Origin: Lactobacillaceae bacterium
Lineage (GTDB): Bacteria; Bacillota; Bacilli; Lactobacillales; Lactobacillaceae
NCBI GenBank assembly: GCA_031261865.1
Contig: JAISIV010000015.1
Location: 1 to 15,800 of the forward strand
Direction: 5' to 3'
DNA: 15,800 bases
The notes under the pieces were generated by a model. The model made no database searches. It saw nothing but the letters and a program-made list of their open reading frames with translations, and had not been told where the DNA came from. Below, piece after piece: positions 1-6,387 of the stretch. Made by a program: the position numbers and the translations under genes. Position 1 is the stretch's first letter; every line of letters starts with the position of its first letter.

Positions 1-580
1 TTGCCGTGGACAAATCGTCAGTCATAACACTTTTGATGGTTGAAAGATTTTCTTGGGCCAAGAATAAGTTTTTTTGGAATTTTTCAAAATCCTCACTTTT
101 GACGGCCTCAATAATCTGATCAACCACAACATCTGATCTATTCAGAAAGTTGTCAGACAACCGGGCTTTTTTCACTAACTCAGAAGTTGTTGCCGGCGTT
201 TTTGTCCATCCCACTAATAAATGCCAATCTTTTGGTATTGTTAGTTGCTCTAAAACTTGGTCCCTTTGGTAAACAACAACTCCACCATATGTACTAGCGG
301 CAACATCGGCTCCGGAATTCAGTGGTTGGCTTTGGCGAGTTTGATTCAATGCGTCTACGAAAACCTGTTCATTACTTAATGTTGGATTTTCATTTCTTAT
401 TTGACGTACTAGATAAGCTGCGGATGAACCAAAACCATATTTGTTACCGGTTGCTTGGTCTATAAATTGAGTGCTATCTTGATCGGCAAAGCGGTTAATC
501 GCCATCACAACTGCTTTGTGTCCGGCTTTTGTAACAGCGTATTCACCGGCCAACATTAATTTTCCGGGAACCTTAAACAT
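1..580 (-). CDS. mvaK2: Phosphomevalonate kinase (partial, C-terminus beyond window; unusually compact)
   Basis: This GHMP-family kinase phosphorylates 5-phosphomevalonate to the diphosphate with ATP in the cytosol. The visible 193 codons begin PGKLMLAGEYA (residues 5-15), continue with the ATP-binding glycine loop GFGSSA (49-54), then SGADVAASTYGG (89-100) and GWTK (124-127), all typical of bacterial phosphomevalonate kinases in that order. The start is the ATG at 580, preceded by an AGGTG Shine-Dalgarno sequence six bases upstream and overlapping the mvaD end by 8 bp, so translation is probably coupled. The stretch between the GEYA motif and the glycine loop is only 33 residues, roughly 50 fewer than in enzymes such as the pneumococcal one as I recall it, and the segment before GWTK is also short. 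The frame is open throughout. The C-terminal third lies outside the window. Confidence 0.88.
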   Translation of the reverse strand, partial: MFKVPGKLMLAGEYAVTKAGHKAVVMAINRFADQDSTQFIDQATGNKYGFGSSAAYLVRQIRNENPTLSNEQVFVDALNQTRQSQPLNSGADVAASTYGGVVVYQRDQVLEQLTIPKDWHLLVGWTKTPATTSELVKKARLSDNFLNRSDVVVDQIIEAVKSEDFEKFQKNLFLAQENLSTIKSVMTDDLSTA

Positions 581-1511
581 TGTACGCACCTATTCCTGGT
601 TCTTGAACAAGAATCTTGTTTTCATCAAATTGACTCTTAATCCTTTGAACACCTGTGCTGTCGGTGATGATTTTAACGTTTGGTCCGGCGTCGATTGTCG
701 AGAAAGTCAGAAAACCTTCAGATCGCATTTTTTTTACTGTTTCGATAATTTCTAGTGTTTCATCTGTAAAATAATCGAACGGTCTAGCACTAGTACGGTT
801 TAATTTGTGCATGAACAACGCATTATTTTCGGCGATTATTCCGATTTTTTCTAAGTCACCATTCTCAATTGCGTCAATCATTTCCGCATTAGTTTTCGTG
901 CTATCCAACACCCATTTTTTATACAGCGGTGAAGTTAAGGCCATTTGCATTCCGTTAGTGGATGAAACTTTTTTAACATCAGTATTGGTTAAAATGTCGA
1001 CGATTTTAATGTCAAAATTCACTTGAGACAACAATGATTCCGCATAATAGGGTGGTTGATTGGACCAAATTGAAAAACCGCCAAAAATTGATCTAGAAGC
1101 TGATCCTGAACCAATTCGTGCAATTTCAGAAATTTCAGGTGAGGTTAATTTCAGTTCTAAAGCTTGATCGATTGAATAGGCAAGAGCAGCAAAAGCCGAA
1201 GCTGAACTAGCGAAACCAGCAGCCATTGGAACGTCGTTAGTACTGTCAATTCTAGCGGGCAAATCAACGCGATACTTTTCTCGAACAAAATTGATGACCT
1301 TTTCAATCTTAGGAGACTCAATACGTTTACCATCTAAGTAAAATTCGTCAACAGAAAATTCGCTTGAAAAAGTTACTTTTGTGGTGGTTGAAAATTTATC
1401 CAATGTTAATCCAATTGAGGTAGTTGTTGGTGCGTTGGTGGAGTCGACCTTGCCCCAATATTTGGTTAGGGCGATATTTGTAAAAGCCCTGCTTCGTGCT
1501 TGATAAATCAT
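573..1511 (-). CDS. mvaD: Diphosphomevalonate decarboxylase
   Basis: The enzyme decarboxylates mevalonate 5-diphosphate, using ATP, to give isopentenyl diphosphate, the last mevalonate-pathway step. Diagnostic motifs are TNIALTKYWGK (residues 11-21), PMAAGFASSASAFAAL (95-110, the GHMP ATP loop), GSGSASRSIFGGF (134-146) and TIDAGPNVK (272-280), whose Asp274 matches the catalytic aspartate. The protein has 312 residues, slightly short for the family. I chose the ATG at 1511 because it forms an ATGA overlap with the mvk stop codon and because family members start just before the TNIAL motif. An in-frame ATG at 1526 would add five residues and lengthen the overlap. No good Shine-Dalgarno precedes either start, so coupling to mvk translation is likely. 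Confidence 0.95.
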   Translation of the reverse strand: MIYQARSRAFTNIALTKYWGKVDSTNAPTTTSIGLTLDKFSTTTKVTFSSEFSVDEFYLDGKRIESPKIEKVINFVREKYRVDLPARIDSTNDVPMAAGFASSASAFAALAYSIDQALELKLTSPEISEIARIGSGSASRSIFGGFSIWSNQPPYYAESLLSQVNFDIKIVDILTNTDVKKVSSTNGMQMALTSPLYKKWVLDSTKTNAEMIDAIENGDLEKIGIIAENNALFMHKLNRTSARPFDYFTDETLEIIETVKKMRSEGFLTFSTIDAGPNVKIITDSTGVQRIKSQFDENKILVQEPGIGAYNV

Positions 1512-2407
1512 AATTTTGATACCCAAATAGAATACAAATCAGCTAATTGATTCTGAATATATTCAGCCGTTTTTTGTTCTTCAACATAAGCAATTATTGA
1601 ACCACCAAGACCGCCACCGGTCAATTTTGCCCCTTGTGCACCCAAATCAAGCACTCTTTCGATTAGAGAATCGATTTCTTGTGTAGACACACCTAGTTTT
1701 TTTAGTAATGATTGGTTGATATTGAAATGATGGCCAAAATCAACAACACCGTCGGTCATTGCTGACTTCTCATTTTCTGTAATTTCCTCAAAGATCTTAG
1801 TTACTTTATCAGGATCAGTATTGTAGAAATTTCTGACTTTTTCAACGGCAACTGAAGTGTCCCCGCTAATTCCAGAATCAATCAATATCAAATAACCGTG
1901 TTGATGAAAATGAAGTTTAGTAAAGCCTTCTGATTTAGAGTAGAGAATTGGCGCTTGTTGGACAATTGTCTGCACATCCACACCGCTTGCGTTAACGTGA
2001 TTGACCATTTCAACATCATTGGCTTCGCGAATTAAATCAGTTTCATCAAGCTCAGTATTCATGTAATCATAAAAACTTCTGATTAAAGCTACCGTAATCG
2101 ATGCTGACGATCCCAAACCACTTTTAGTAGGGATATTGGTTTCAATGTTGAAAGTAACATCACCTTCAAATTGAAAGCGCAATCTTAAATCTTGAATTAG
2201 TTGGAAAATTCCACTAAATCGTTGTCTAAAAACGTTGATAGGAATATTTTGATTATTGAAGGTAATTCCTCGTTTATTAGCCTGTTTGATGGTGACGGTT
2301 GTCGTTAGATTCTTTAGAGGAATAGCGACTGCCGGATATCCGTAAACTACAGAATGTTCACCGAATAATATCGTTTTCGCCGTCGCTTTTCCAATCCCTA
2401 ATTGCAT
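1508..2407 (-). CDS. mvk: Mevalonate kinase
   Basis: This GHMP kinase phosphorylates mevalonate to 5-phosphomevalonate and is the first of three pathway genes here (mvk > mvaD > pmk). Motifs in order are GKATAKTILFGEHSVVYG (residues 6-23), SGLGSSAS (96-103, ATP loop), a DVEMVNHVNASGVD block ending in the putative catalytic Asp144, and KLTGGGLGGS (261-270). Its 299 residues are normal for the family. The block at 137-144 reads HVNASGVD, whereas the usual form is HGNPSGID; the catalytic aspartate is kept but the Gly and Pro are changed. The ATG at 2407 has no Shine-Dalgarno; a TAAAAT box lies seven bases upstream, consistent with a leaderless message. It is transcribed divergently from dinG. 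Confidence 0.94.
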   Translation of the reverse strand: MQLGIGKATAKTILFGEHSVVYGYPAVAIPLKNLTTTVTIKQANKRGITFNNQNIPINVFRQRFSGIFQLIQDLRLRFQFEGDVTFNIETNIPTKSGLGSSASITVALIRSFYDYMNTELDETDLIREANDVEMVNHVNASGVDVQTIVQQAPILYSKSEGFTKLHFHQHGYLILIDSGISGDTSVAVEKVRNFYNTDPDKVTKIFEEITENEKSAMTDGVVDFGHHFNINQSLLKKLGVSTQEIDSLIERVLDLGAQGAKLTGGGLGGSIIAYVEEQKTAEYIQNQLADLYSIWVSKL

Positions 2408-2414
2408 ACATTAC

Positions 2415-2420
2415 ATTTTA
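2415..2420 (-). promoter_or_regulatory. Candidate -10 box for the mevalonate operon
   Basis: On the minus strand the 39-bp gap contains TAAAAT (five of six matches to TATAAT), ending seven bases before the mvk ATG. This would place the transcription start at or next to the start codon. No convincing -35 box is seen at 17 bp. The region is AT-rich, so a chance match is possible. Confidence 0.4.
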
Positions 2421-2432
2421 TCTAAAAACGGC

Positions 2433-2438
2433 TACAAT
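2433..2438 (+). promoter_or_regulatory. Candidate -10 box for dinG
   Basis: TACAAT (five of six matches to the consensus) ends eight bases before the dinG ATG and implies a leader of zero to two bases. There is no Shine-Dalgarno sequence. Only 12 bp separate it from the opposing mvk -10 box, so the two promoters could not be occupied fully independently. The -35 region is weak. Confidence 0.42.
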
Positions 2439-2446
2439 TTTTATAG

Positions 2447-3850
2447 ATGAAAACTGACTCTAAGTTCGCAGTTGTTGATTTAGAAGCCATTGATACATTT
2501 TCCAATGGCGGTCGAATCATTCAAATTGCTATTACAATGGTTGAAAATTGGAAGATTACCGATTCATTCAATACTTTCGTGAATCCACAAATGAAAGTAC
2601 CCCAAAGAATCACAGATTTAACCGACATCACAGATGATGATGTAAAAAACGCTCCTCTTTTTTCTGAAATAGCACACAGGATTCGAGCTAAGTTAGAAGA
2701 CACAGTTTTTGTGGCACATAACGTCAATTTTGATTTTAATTACTTAAACGGTGAGCTAGCTAAAGCCGGATTACCACGTTTAAACATTGAAAGAATTGAC
2801 ACCATTGAGCTAACTAAGATACTTTATCCAACTTTTGAGAAATACAGTTTGGCACAGTTAACACAAAGCCTTGAAATTCCTTTGAATCATAACCACTTTG
2901 CCAATCTCGATGCATTAGCAACGGCGCAATTATTAATTAAGTTGGCAGAACGTGCCGAATCTTTGCCTAGCCAGACACTAAAATGGTTTAAAAAATTAAA
3001 TCTTTCAATCGTAGGACAGACTGCTGAATTTTTCAATTTGTTTAATGGTCAAAAGAATCTAGATAGTAATTTGAAGGATATAGGAGATGGCGTTTTAGTT
3101 GCCAACTTCGAATCTTCTAGTCAGAAAATGAAACCCGTTTTAGAGCCAGTTGACATTGACGACATCGGCATTAGCACTGACCTTAGAATCGCTGATAGAC
3201 AACTTGAACTTTCGGATTTGCTTTTCGAGAATAGAAAATATCCTAAAACCGTTATTACATCCAACCGTTTTGGAAAAACAAATACCATTTTGTATTTGTC
3301 AGTCCTTAATGCCATGAATGATAAACGTACTTTGATTTTAACCAAAGACAAAAGAGCGATTTCGCACTTGAAAAAGAAATGGAACGATATTTTTAGAAAT
3401 TACGTTCAAGGTGATTTATTCGGAGAATATCCAACAGCTAACGAATTTATTGATCTTAATTTCTTCAAAAAAGTCTTAAAAAGAAAAGAGCAGGGAACCA
3501 TTCAAACTATAAAAGCAAGGGTCTTGGTTTGGTTACTTGAAACGAAAACGGGAGCTTTTTCGGACTTTAAAGCCACAGATATGTCTTTTCTTTCAGAACA
3601 GATTTCCAGTTTAAAGCCTGACTTAGATAATCCTTATTATCAGACGTTTATCCACAATAACCCAATCCCCTTGATCACCTATACCACTCTCGGTGAATAT
3701 CGTAGTGTTAATTTTAGCGACATCGATCTGGTGATTAATTCATTGATGGATCGCAGTGACGCTATTAAATTCAAAATACCGACCATTGACTTTTATAAAG
3801 ATCGACAGTCAGAATTACAGGTTGATGAAAAATTCCGTGTCATACAGTAG
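2447..3850 (+). CDS. dinG: DinG-like protein: DnaQ-type 3'-5' exonuclease with truncated, degenerate helicase region
   Basis: Residues 1-168 form a DEDDh exonuclease of the DnaQ/DinG type: Asp11 and Glu13 (VVDLEAID), Asp96 (HNVNFD), and His150 with Asp155 (HFANLDA) are all present. From about residue 245 the sequence follows the first half of a DinG/XPD-type helicase: RQLELSDLLFENR, a decayed Walker A (SNRFGKT, 272-278), IKARVLVWLLETKTG (355-369), and DLVINSLMDRSDAI (427-440), where the DEAH box has become NSLM. The protein then stops at 467 residues, whereas Firmicute DinG has about 900, so helicase domain 2 is absent. The next gene begins 22 bp later, leaving no room for a remnant. Exonuclease activity is plausible; helicase activity is not. 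DinG-ypmB-asnS-dnaD order matches other Firmicutes and supports orthology. The start ATG has no Shine-Dalgarno sequence. Confidence 0.85.
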   Translation: MKTDSKFAVVDLEAIDTFSNGGRIIQIAITMVENWKITDSFNTFVNPQMKVPQRITDLTDITDDDVKNAPLFSEIAHRIRAKLEDTVFVAHNVNFDFNYLNGELAKAGLPRLNIERIDTIELTKILYPTFEKYSLAQLTQSLEIPLNHNHFANLDALATAQLLIKLAERAESLPSQTLKWFKKLNLSIVGQTAEFFNLFNGQKNLDSNLKDIGDGVLVANFESSSQKMKPVLEPVDIDDIGISTDLRIADRQLELSDLLFENRKYPKTVITSNRFGKTNTILYLSVLNAMNDKRTLILTKDKRAISHLKKKWNDIFRNYVQGDLFGEYPTANEFIDLNFFKKVLKRKEQGTIQTIKARVLVWLLETKTGAFSDFKATDMSFLSEQISSLKPDLDNPYYQTFIHNNPIPLITYTTLGEYRSVNFSDIDLVINSLMDRSDAIKFKIPTIDFYKDRQSELQVDEKFRVIQ

Positions 3851-3861
3851 AATTGTTTTTT

Positions 3862-3866
3862 GGGTG
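3862..3866 (+). promoter_or_regulatory. Shine-Dalgarno-like site that decides the TTG start of the ypmB-like gene
   Basis: GGGTG lies six bases before the TTG codon at 3873. The next in-frame methionine codon is far inside the protein, beyond the membrane segment, so this site supports the TTG start. Confidence 0.5.
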
Positions 3867-3872
3867 TAAATC

Positions 3873-4385
3873 TTGACAAATATTACGAATGCGGAATTAA
3901 ATAGACGAATTAAGAAGGCGCGAAGAAATAAAATTATTATTTTTTCAATTTTTGGAATAGTTTTCTTGTTCTTTGTTTTCTTTTTTATCAGTCTTTTCCC
4001 GGCCAATCGAGAAGAAAGATACGCCTTCGAATTTGCGCAAAAAGAATATAAAATTCAAGATCCACACACGTTTAAGTTATCTACTCGGAATAAAACAGTC
4101 TATTATTCAGTAATTGGTATGACTGAAAACGGCAATACGTTAGCTATTTTTGACCGTAACGGCAACACTGACGAATTAATCAAAACCAGCAAATTAGTCA
4201 GTGCTAAAAAAATCGAAAAGATTTTAGAAGAAAACAAATTTAAAAAAATTAACAATATTTCGCCCTCAATATACAAAAAAGTGCCAGTGTATGAGATTAG
4301 CTTTTTTGCCAAAAATGGTACCTTGTCATATCTAACGATTGACATTAAAAACGGCGAAATTTATCGAAAAATAACAGGGGTATAG
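3873..4385 (+). CDS. ypmB: YpmB-like membrane-anchored protein (DUF5590 / PepSY-like)
   Basis: The 170-residue protein has a basic N-terminus (RRIKKARRNK, 11-20), one strongly hydrophobic segment (about 21-42) and a hydrophilic remainder, so it should be anchored in the membrane with its C-terminal domain outside. That domain contains two PepSY-like units of similar shape, one around YYSVIGMTENGNTLAIFDRNG in the middle and one around YEISFFAKNGTLSYLTIDIKNG at the end. Size, topology and position between dinG and asnS match B. subtilis YpmB. No biochemical function is known to me. It starts at TTG (3873) with an SD-like GGGTG. In B. subtilis aspB lies between ypmB and asnS; here asnS follows after one base. 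Confidence 0.75.
   Translation: MTNITNAELNRRIKKARRNKIIIFSIFGIVFLFFVFFFISLFPANREERYAFEFAQKEYKIQDPHTFKLSTRNKTVYYSVIGMTENGNTLAIFDRNGNTDELIKTSKLVSAKKIEKILEENKFKKINNISPSIYKKVPVYEISFFAKNGTLSYLTIDIKNGEIYRKITGV
4339..4367 (+). promoter_or_regulatory. Possible internal promoter ahead of asnS
   Basis: A perfect TTGACA (4339-4344) is followed 17 bp later by TATCGA (three of six matches), within the end of the ypmB-like gene. A start near 4374 would leave only the asnS Shine-Dalgarno as leader. The weak -10 and the coding context make this tentative. Confidence 0.25.
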
Positions 4386-4386
4386 A

Positions 4387-5685
4387 ATGACAGATTTAAT
4401 CAGAATTGAAGATACGCCAAAATATCTTGGCCAAACAGTAAAGATTGGTGCTTGGGTAAGGCAAAAACGTGGTAGCGGTAAAATCGCTTTCCTACAGTTA
4501 CGTGATGGTTCCGGGTTCATGCAAGCTGTTGCTTCAGAATCAGAATTACCAGAAGAAGTTTTCAAAGTCGCTGAACACATCAAACAAGAAACCAGTGTCT
4601 ATGTAACTGGAGTTATTCAAGAAAATCCTCGTGATGATTTTGGATTCGAAATGGCGCTCAAAGACATTGAAGTTGTTGGACAAAGTGAAGATTATCCAAT
4701 TACACCAAAAGAACACGGAACCGAATTTTTATTTGAAAATCGTCATCTCTATTTAAGACACCTCAAGCCTTACGCAATTATAAAAATCAGAAATACAATC
4801 ATTAAAGCTACGTACGATTTCTTTTATGACAATGGTTTTACTAAAATCGACGCACCAATTCTTACTGGTTCCGCTCCGGAAGGAACATCAGAACTTTTTC
4901 CAGTAGAGTATTTCGAACAACAGGCCTATTTGTCTCAAACCGGACAGTTCTACGGTGAAGCTGGAGCTATGGCTTTTGGACGTGTTTATACTTTCGGTCC
5001 AACTTTTAGAGCTGAGAAATCAAAGACTCGTCGTCATTTGACTGAATTTTGGATGATTGAACCTGAAATGGCTTGGATGCATCAAGATGAATCTCTCGAA
5101 ATTCAAGAACGTTATATTTCATCATTAGTCCAAGCCGTATTGGATAACAATCAAGCGGAATTAAAAATGCTTGATCGTGATCCAAAGACTCTTGAAAAGT
5201 ACACTCAACTTCCATACCCAAGAATCAGTTATGACGAAGCTATCGAAATGCTTAAAAAAGCAGATTTCGAAATTGAGTGGGGTGAAGATTTCGGAAGCCC
5301 TGAAGAAACTTATTTGGCTAACCAATTTGATAAACCAGTGTTCGTTTTAAATTATCCAAAAGCAGTTAAAGCTTTCTATATGAAGCGCCACCCGGATCGT
5401 GACGACGTTGTTGTGAGTGCTGACTTGTTAGCTCCTGAAGGATACGGAGAAATAATTGGTGGTTCGGAGCGTGATACAGATTTGGATTACTTAGTTGAAC
5501 GCATCAAACAAGAGGGGCAAGATCCGGCAACATATGAATGGTACTTGGATTTGCGTAGATATGGGTCTGTTCCGCACTCTGGCTTTGGTTTGGGACTTGA
5601 ACGTGTGATTACTTGGGTTACAGGTCAAGAACACATCCGTGAAGCGATTCCATTCCCAAGAACTTTAAATAGACTATGGCCATAA
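4387..5685 (+). CDS. asnS: Asparaginyl-tRNA synthetase
   Basis: This class IIb aminoacyl-tRNA synthetase charges tRNA-Asn with asparagine. An N-terminal OB-fold anticodon-binding domain (about 15-100, KIGAWVRQKRGSGKIAFLQLRDG) precedes the catalytic domain, with motif 2 at FRAEKSKTRRHLTEFWMIEPE (207-227) and motif 3 at GFGLGLERVI (399-408). The length of 432 residues is normal. The ending IPFPRTLNRLWP is characteristic of AsnRS and separates it from AspRS. A clear AGGGG Shine-Dalgarno lies six bases before the ATG and overlaps the end of the upstream gene. No T-box leader is present. The coding end overlaps dnaD by 10 bp. Confidence 0.97.
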   Translation: MTDLIRIEDTPKYLGQTVKIGAWVRQKRGSGKIAFLQLRDGSGFMQAVASESELPEEVFKVAEHIKQETSVYVTGVIQENPRDDFGFEMALKDIEVVGQSEDYPITPKEHGTEFLFENRHLYLRHLKPYAIIKIRNTIIKATYDFFYDNGFTKIDAPILTGSAPEGTSELFPVEYFEQQAYLSQTGQFYGEAGAMAFGRVYTFGPTFRAEKSKTRRHLTEFWMIEPEMAWMHQDESLEIQERYISSLVQAVLDNNQAELKMLDRDPKTLEKYTQLPYPRISYDEAIEMLKKADFEIEWGEDFGSPEETYLANQFDKPVFVLNYPKAVKAFYMKRHPDRDDVVVSADLLAPEGYGEIIGGSERDTDLDYLVERIKQEGQDPATYEWYLDLRRYGSVPHSGFGLGLERVITWVTGQEHIREAIPFPRTLNRLWP

Positions 5686-6362
5686 AGAATAATCAATTGA
5701 ACAGGATTTTAGATAAAGGGACTTTACAAGTTCCTTTATTTTTAATTGAGAACTATCGTGACTTGAATATAACGAACGATGAATTAATTATTTTGTTGCA
5801 AGTTTTTGCTTTTCGACAAATCGGTAATCCGTTTCCAACTGCCCAAGTTTTGTCAGAAAGAACTAATTTTTCGATAACTAAAATTAATGATCTAATCACC
5901 AAGTTATTACAAAAGAAAATTCTTTCTTTAAGTAGTAATAATTCTCAATTCGTTTTTGATGGTCTTTACGATTTGATGACAAGTGGTCAAATAGCAATTA
6001 CCAATAAGGCAGATGAAACATCAATCAATGATCGACAAAGGATTTTCCAAATCGTTTCCAATGAGTTCGGTAGAGAATTGTCGCCCATCGAAATTAGTAA
6101 AATTAATGACTGGTTCGACAAAGATGACTTTAATCCTCAATTGATGGAATACGCTATCGAAACATCAGTCTTGAATCAAAAACTTTCAATTAACTATATT
6201 GATGCTATTTTGAGGAATTGGAAAAAATCGAACCTTCGGACTATTGAACAAATTCAAGTTGCTAATGCAAAGTTTTCTTCGACAAGAAACAATTTTTCAA
6301 ATCAAAATCAACCAAATCCTGAAATGAAATTGCACATTCCAGATCCAAAAAAACCGATATAA
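5676..6362 (+). CDS. dnaD: DnaD-family replication initiation protein
   Basis: DnaD helps assemble the DnaA-DnaD-DnaB primosome at oriC and restart sites in low-GC Gram-positives. The 228-residue protein has the expected layout: a winged-helix-like N-terminal oligomerisation domain (about 15-100), a DnaB2/DDBH2 C-terminal domain with the YxxxILxxW signature YIDAILRNW (174-182), and a low-complexity, Asn/Gln-rich tail (about 200-228). Its location directly after asnS is the classical position. The ATG at 5676 lies inside the asnS end and has no Shine-Dalgarno, so its translation probably depends on ribosomes finishing asnS. The nth gene, which follows dnaD in many Firmicutes, is absent. Confidence 0.9.
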   Translation: MAIKNNQLNRILDKGTLQVPLFLIENYRDLNITNDELIILLQVFAFRQIGNPFPTAQVLSERTNFSITKINDLITKLLQKKILSLSSNNSQFVFDGLYDLMTSGQIAITNKADETSINDRQRIFQIVSNEFGRELSPIEISKINDWFDKDDFNPQLMEYAIETSVLNQKLSINYIDAILRNWKKSNLRTIEQIQVANAKFSSTRNNFSNQNQPNPEMKLHIPDPKKPI

Positions 6363-6368
6363 AGGCAC

Positions 6369-6377
6369 TGATATACT
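6369..6377 (+). promoter_or_regulatory. Candidate extended -10 promoter of lepA
   Basis: TGATATACT matches an extended -10 (TG at 6369-6370, then TATACT at 6372-6377, five of six). Transcription would begin only a few bases before the lepA ATG at 6388, which has no Shine-Dalgarno. No terminator separates dnaD and lepA, so read-through is also possible. Confidence 0.42.
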
Positions 6378-6387
6378 TAACCAAAGA

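Noticed and set aside
516..1026. Plus-strand open frames at 516-755 and 805-1026 opposite mvaD.
   Set aside because: They lie wholly antisense to a well-supported gene, have no start signals, and their products look like no known protein.
1511..1526. An upstream in-frame ATG at 1526 for mvaD.
   Set aside because: The ATG at 1511 gives an ATGA overlap with mvk and matches the usual family N-terminus, so the longer form is less likely.
3851..3872. Possibility that dinG is a pseudogene with its helicase half in another frame downstream.
   Set aside because: The next gene begins 22 bp later and is unrelated, and no DinG-like motif appears in the other frames after 3850.
3873..3902. TTGACA at 3873-3878 as a -35 box with a TTAAAT -10.
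   Set aside because: The TTG is better explained as the start codon of the ypmB-like gene with an SD-like GGGTG; a promoter here would start inside the gene with no usable downstream start codon.
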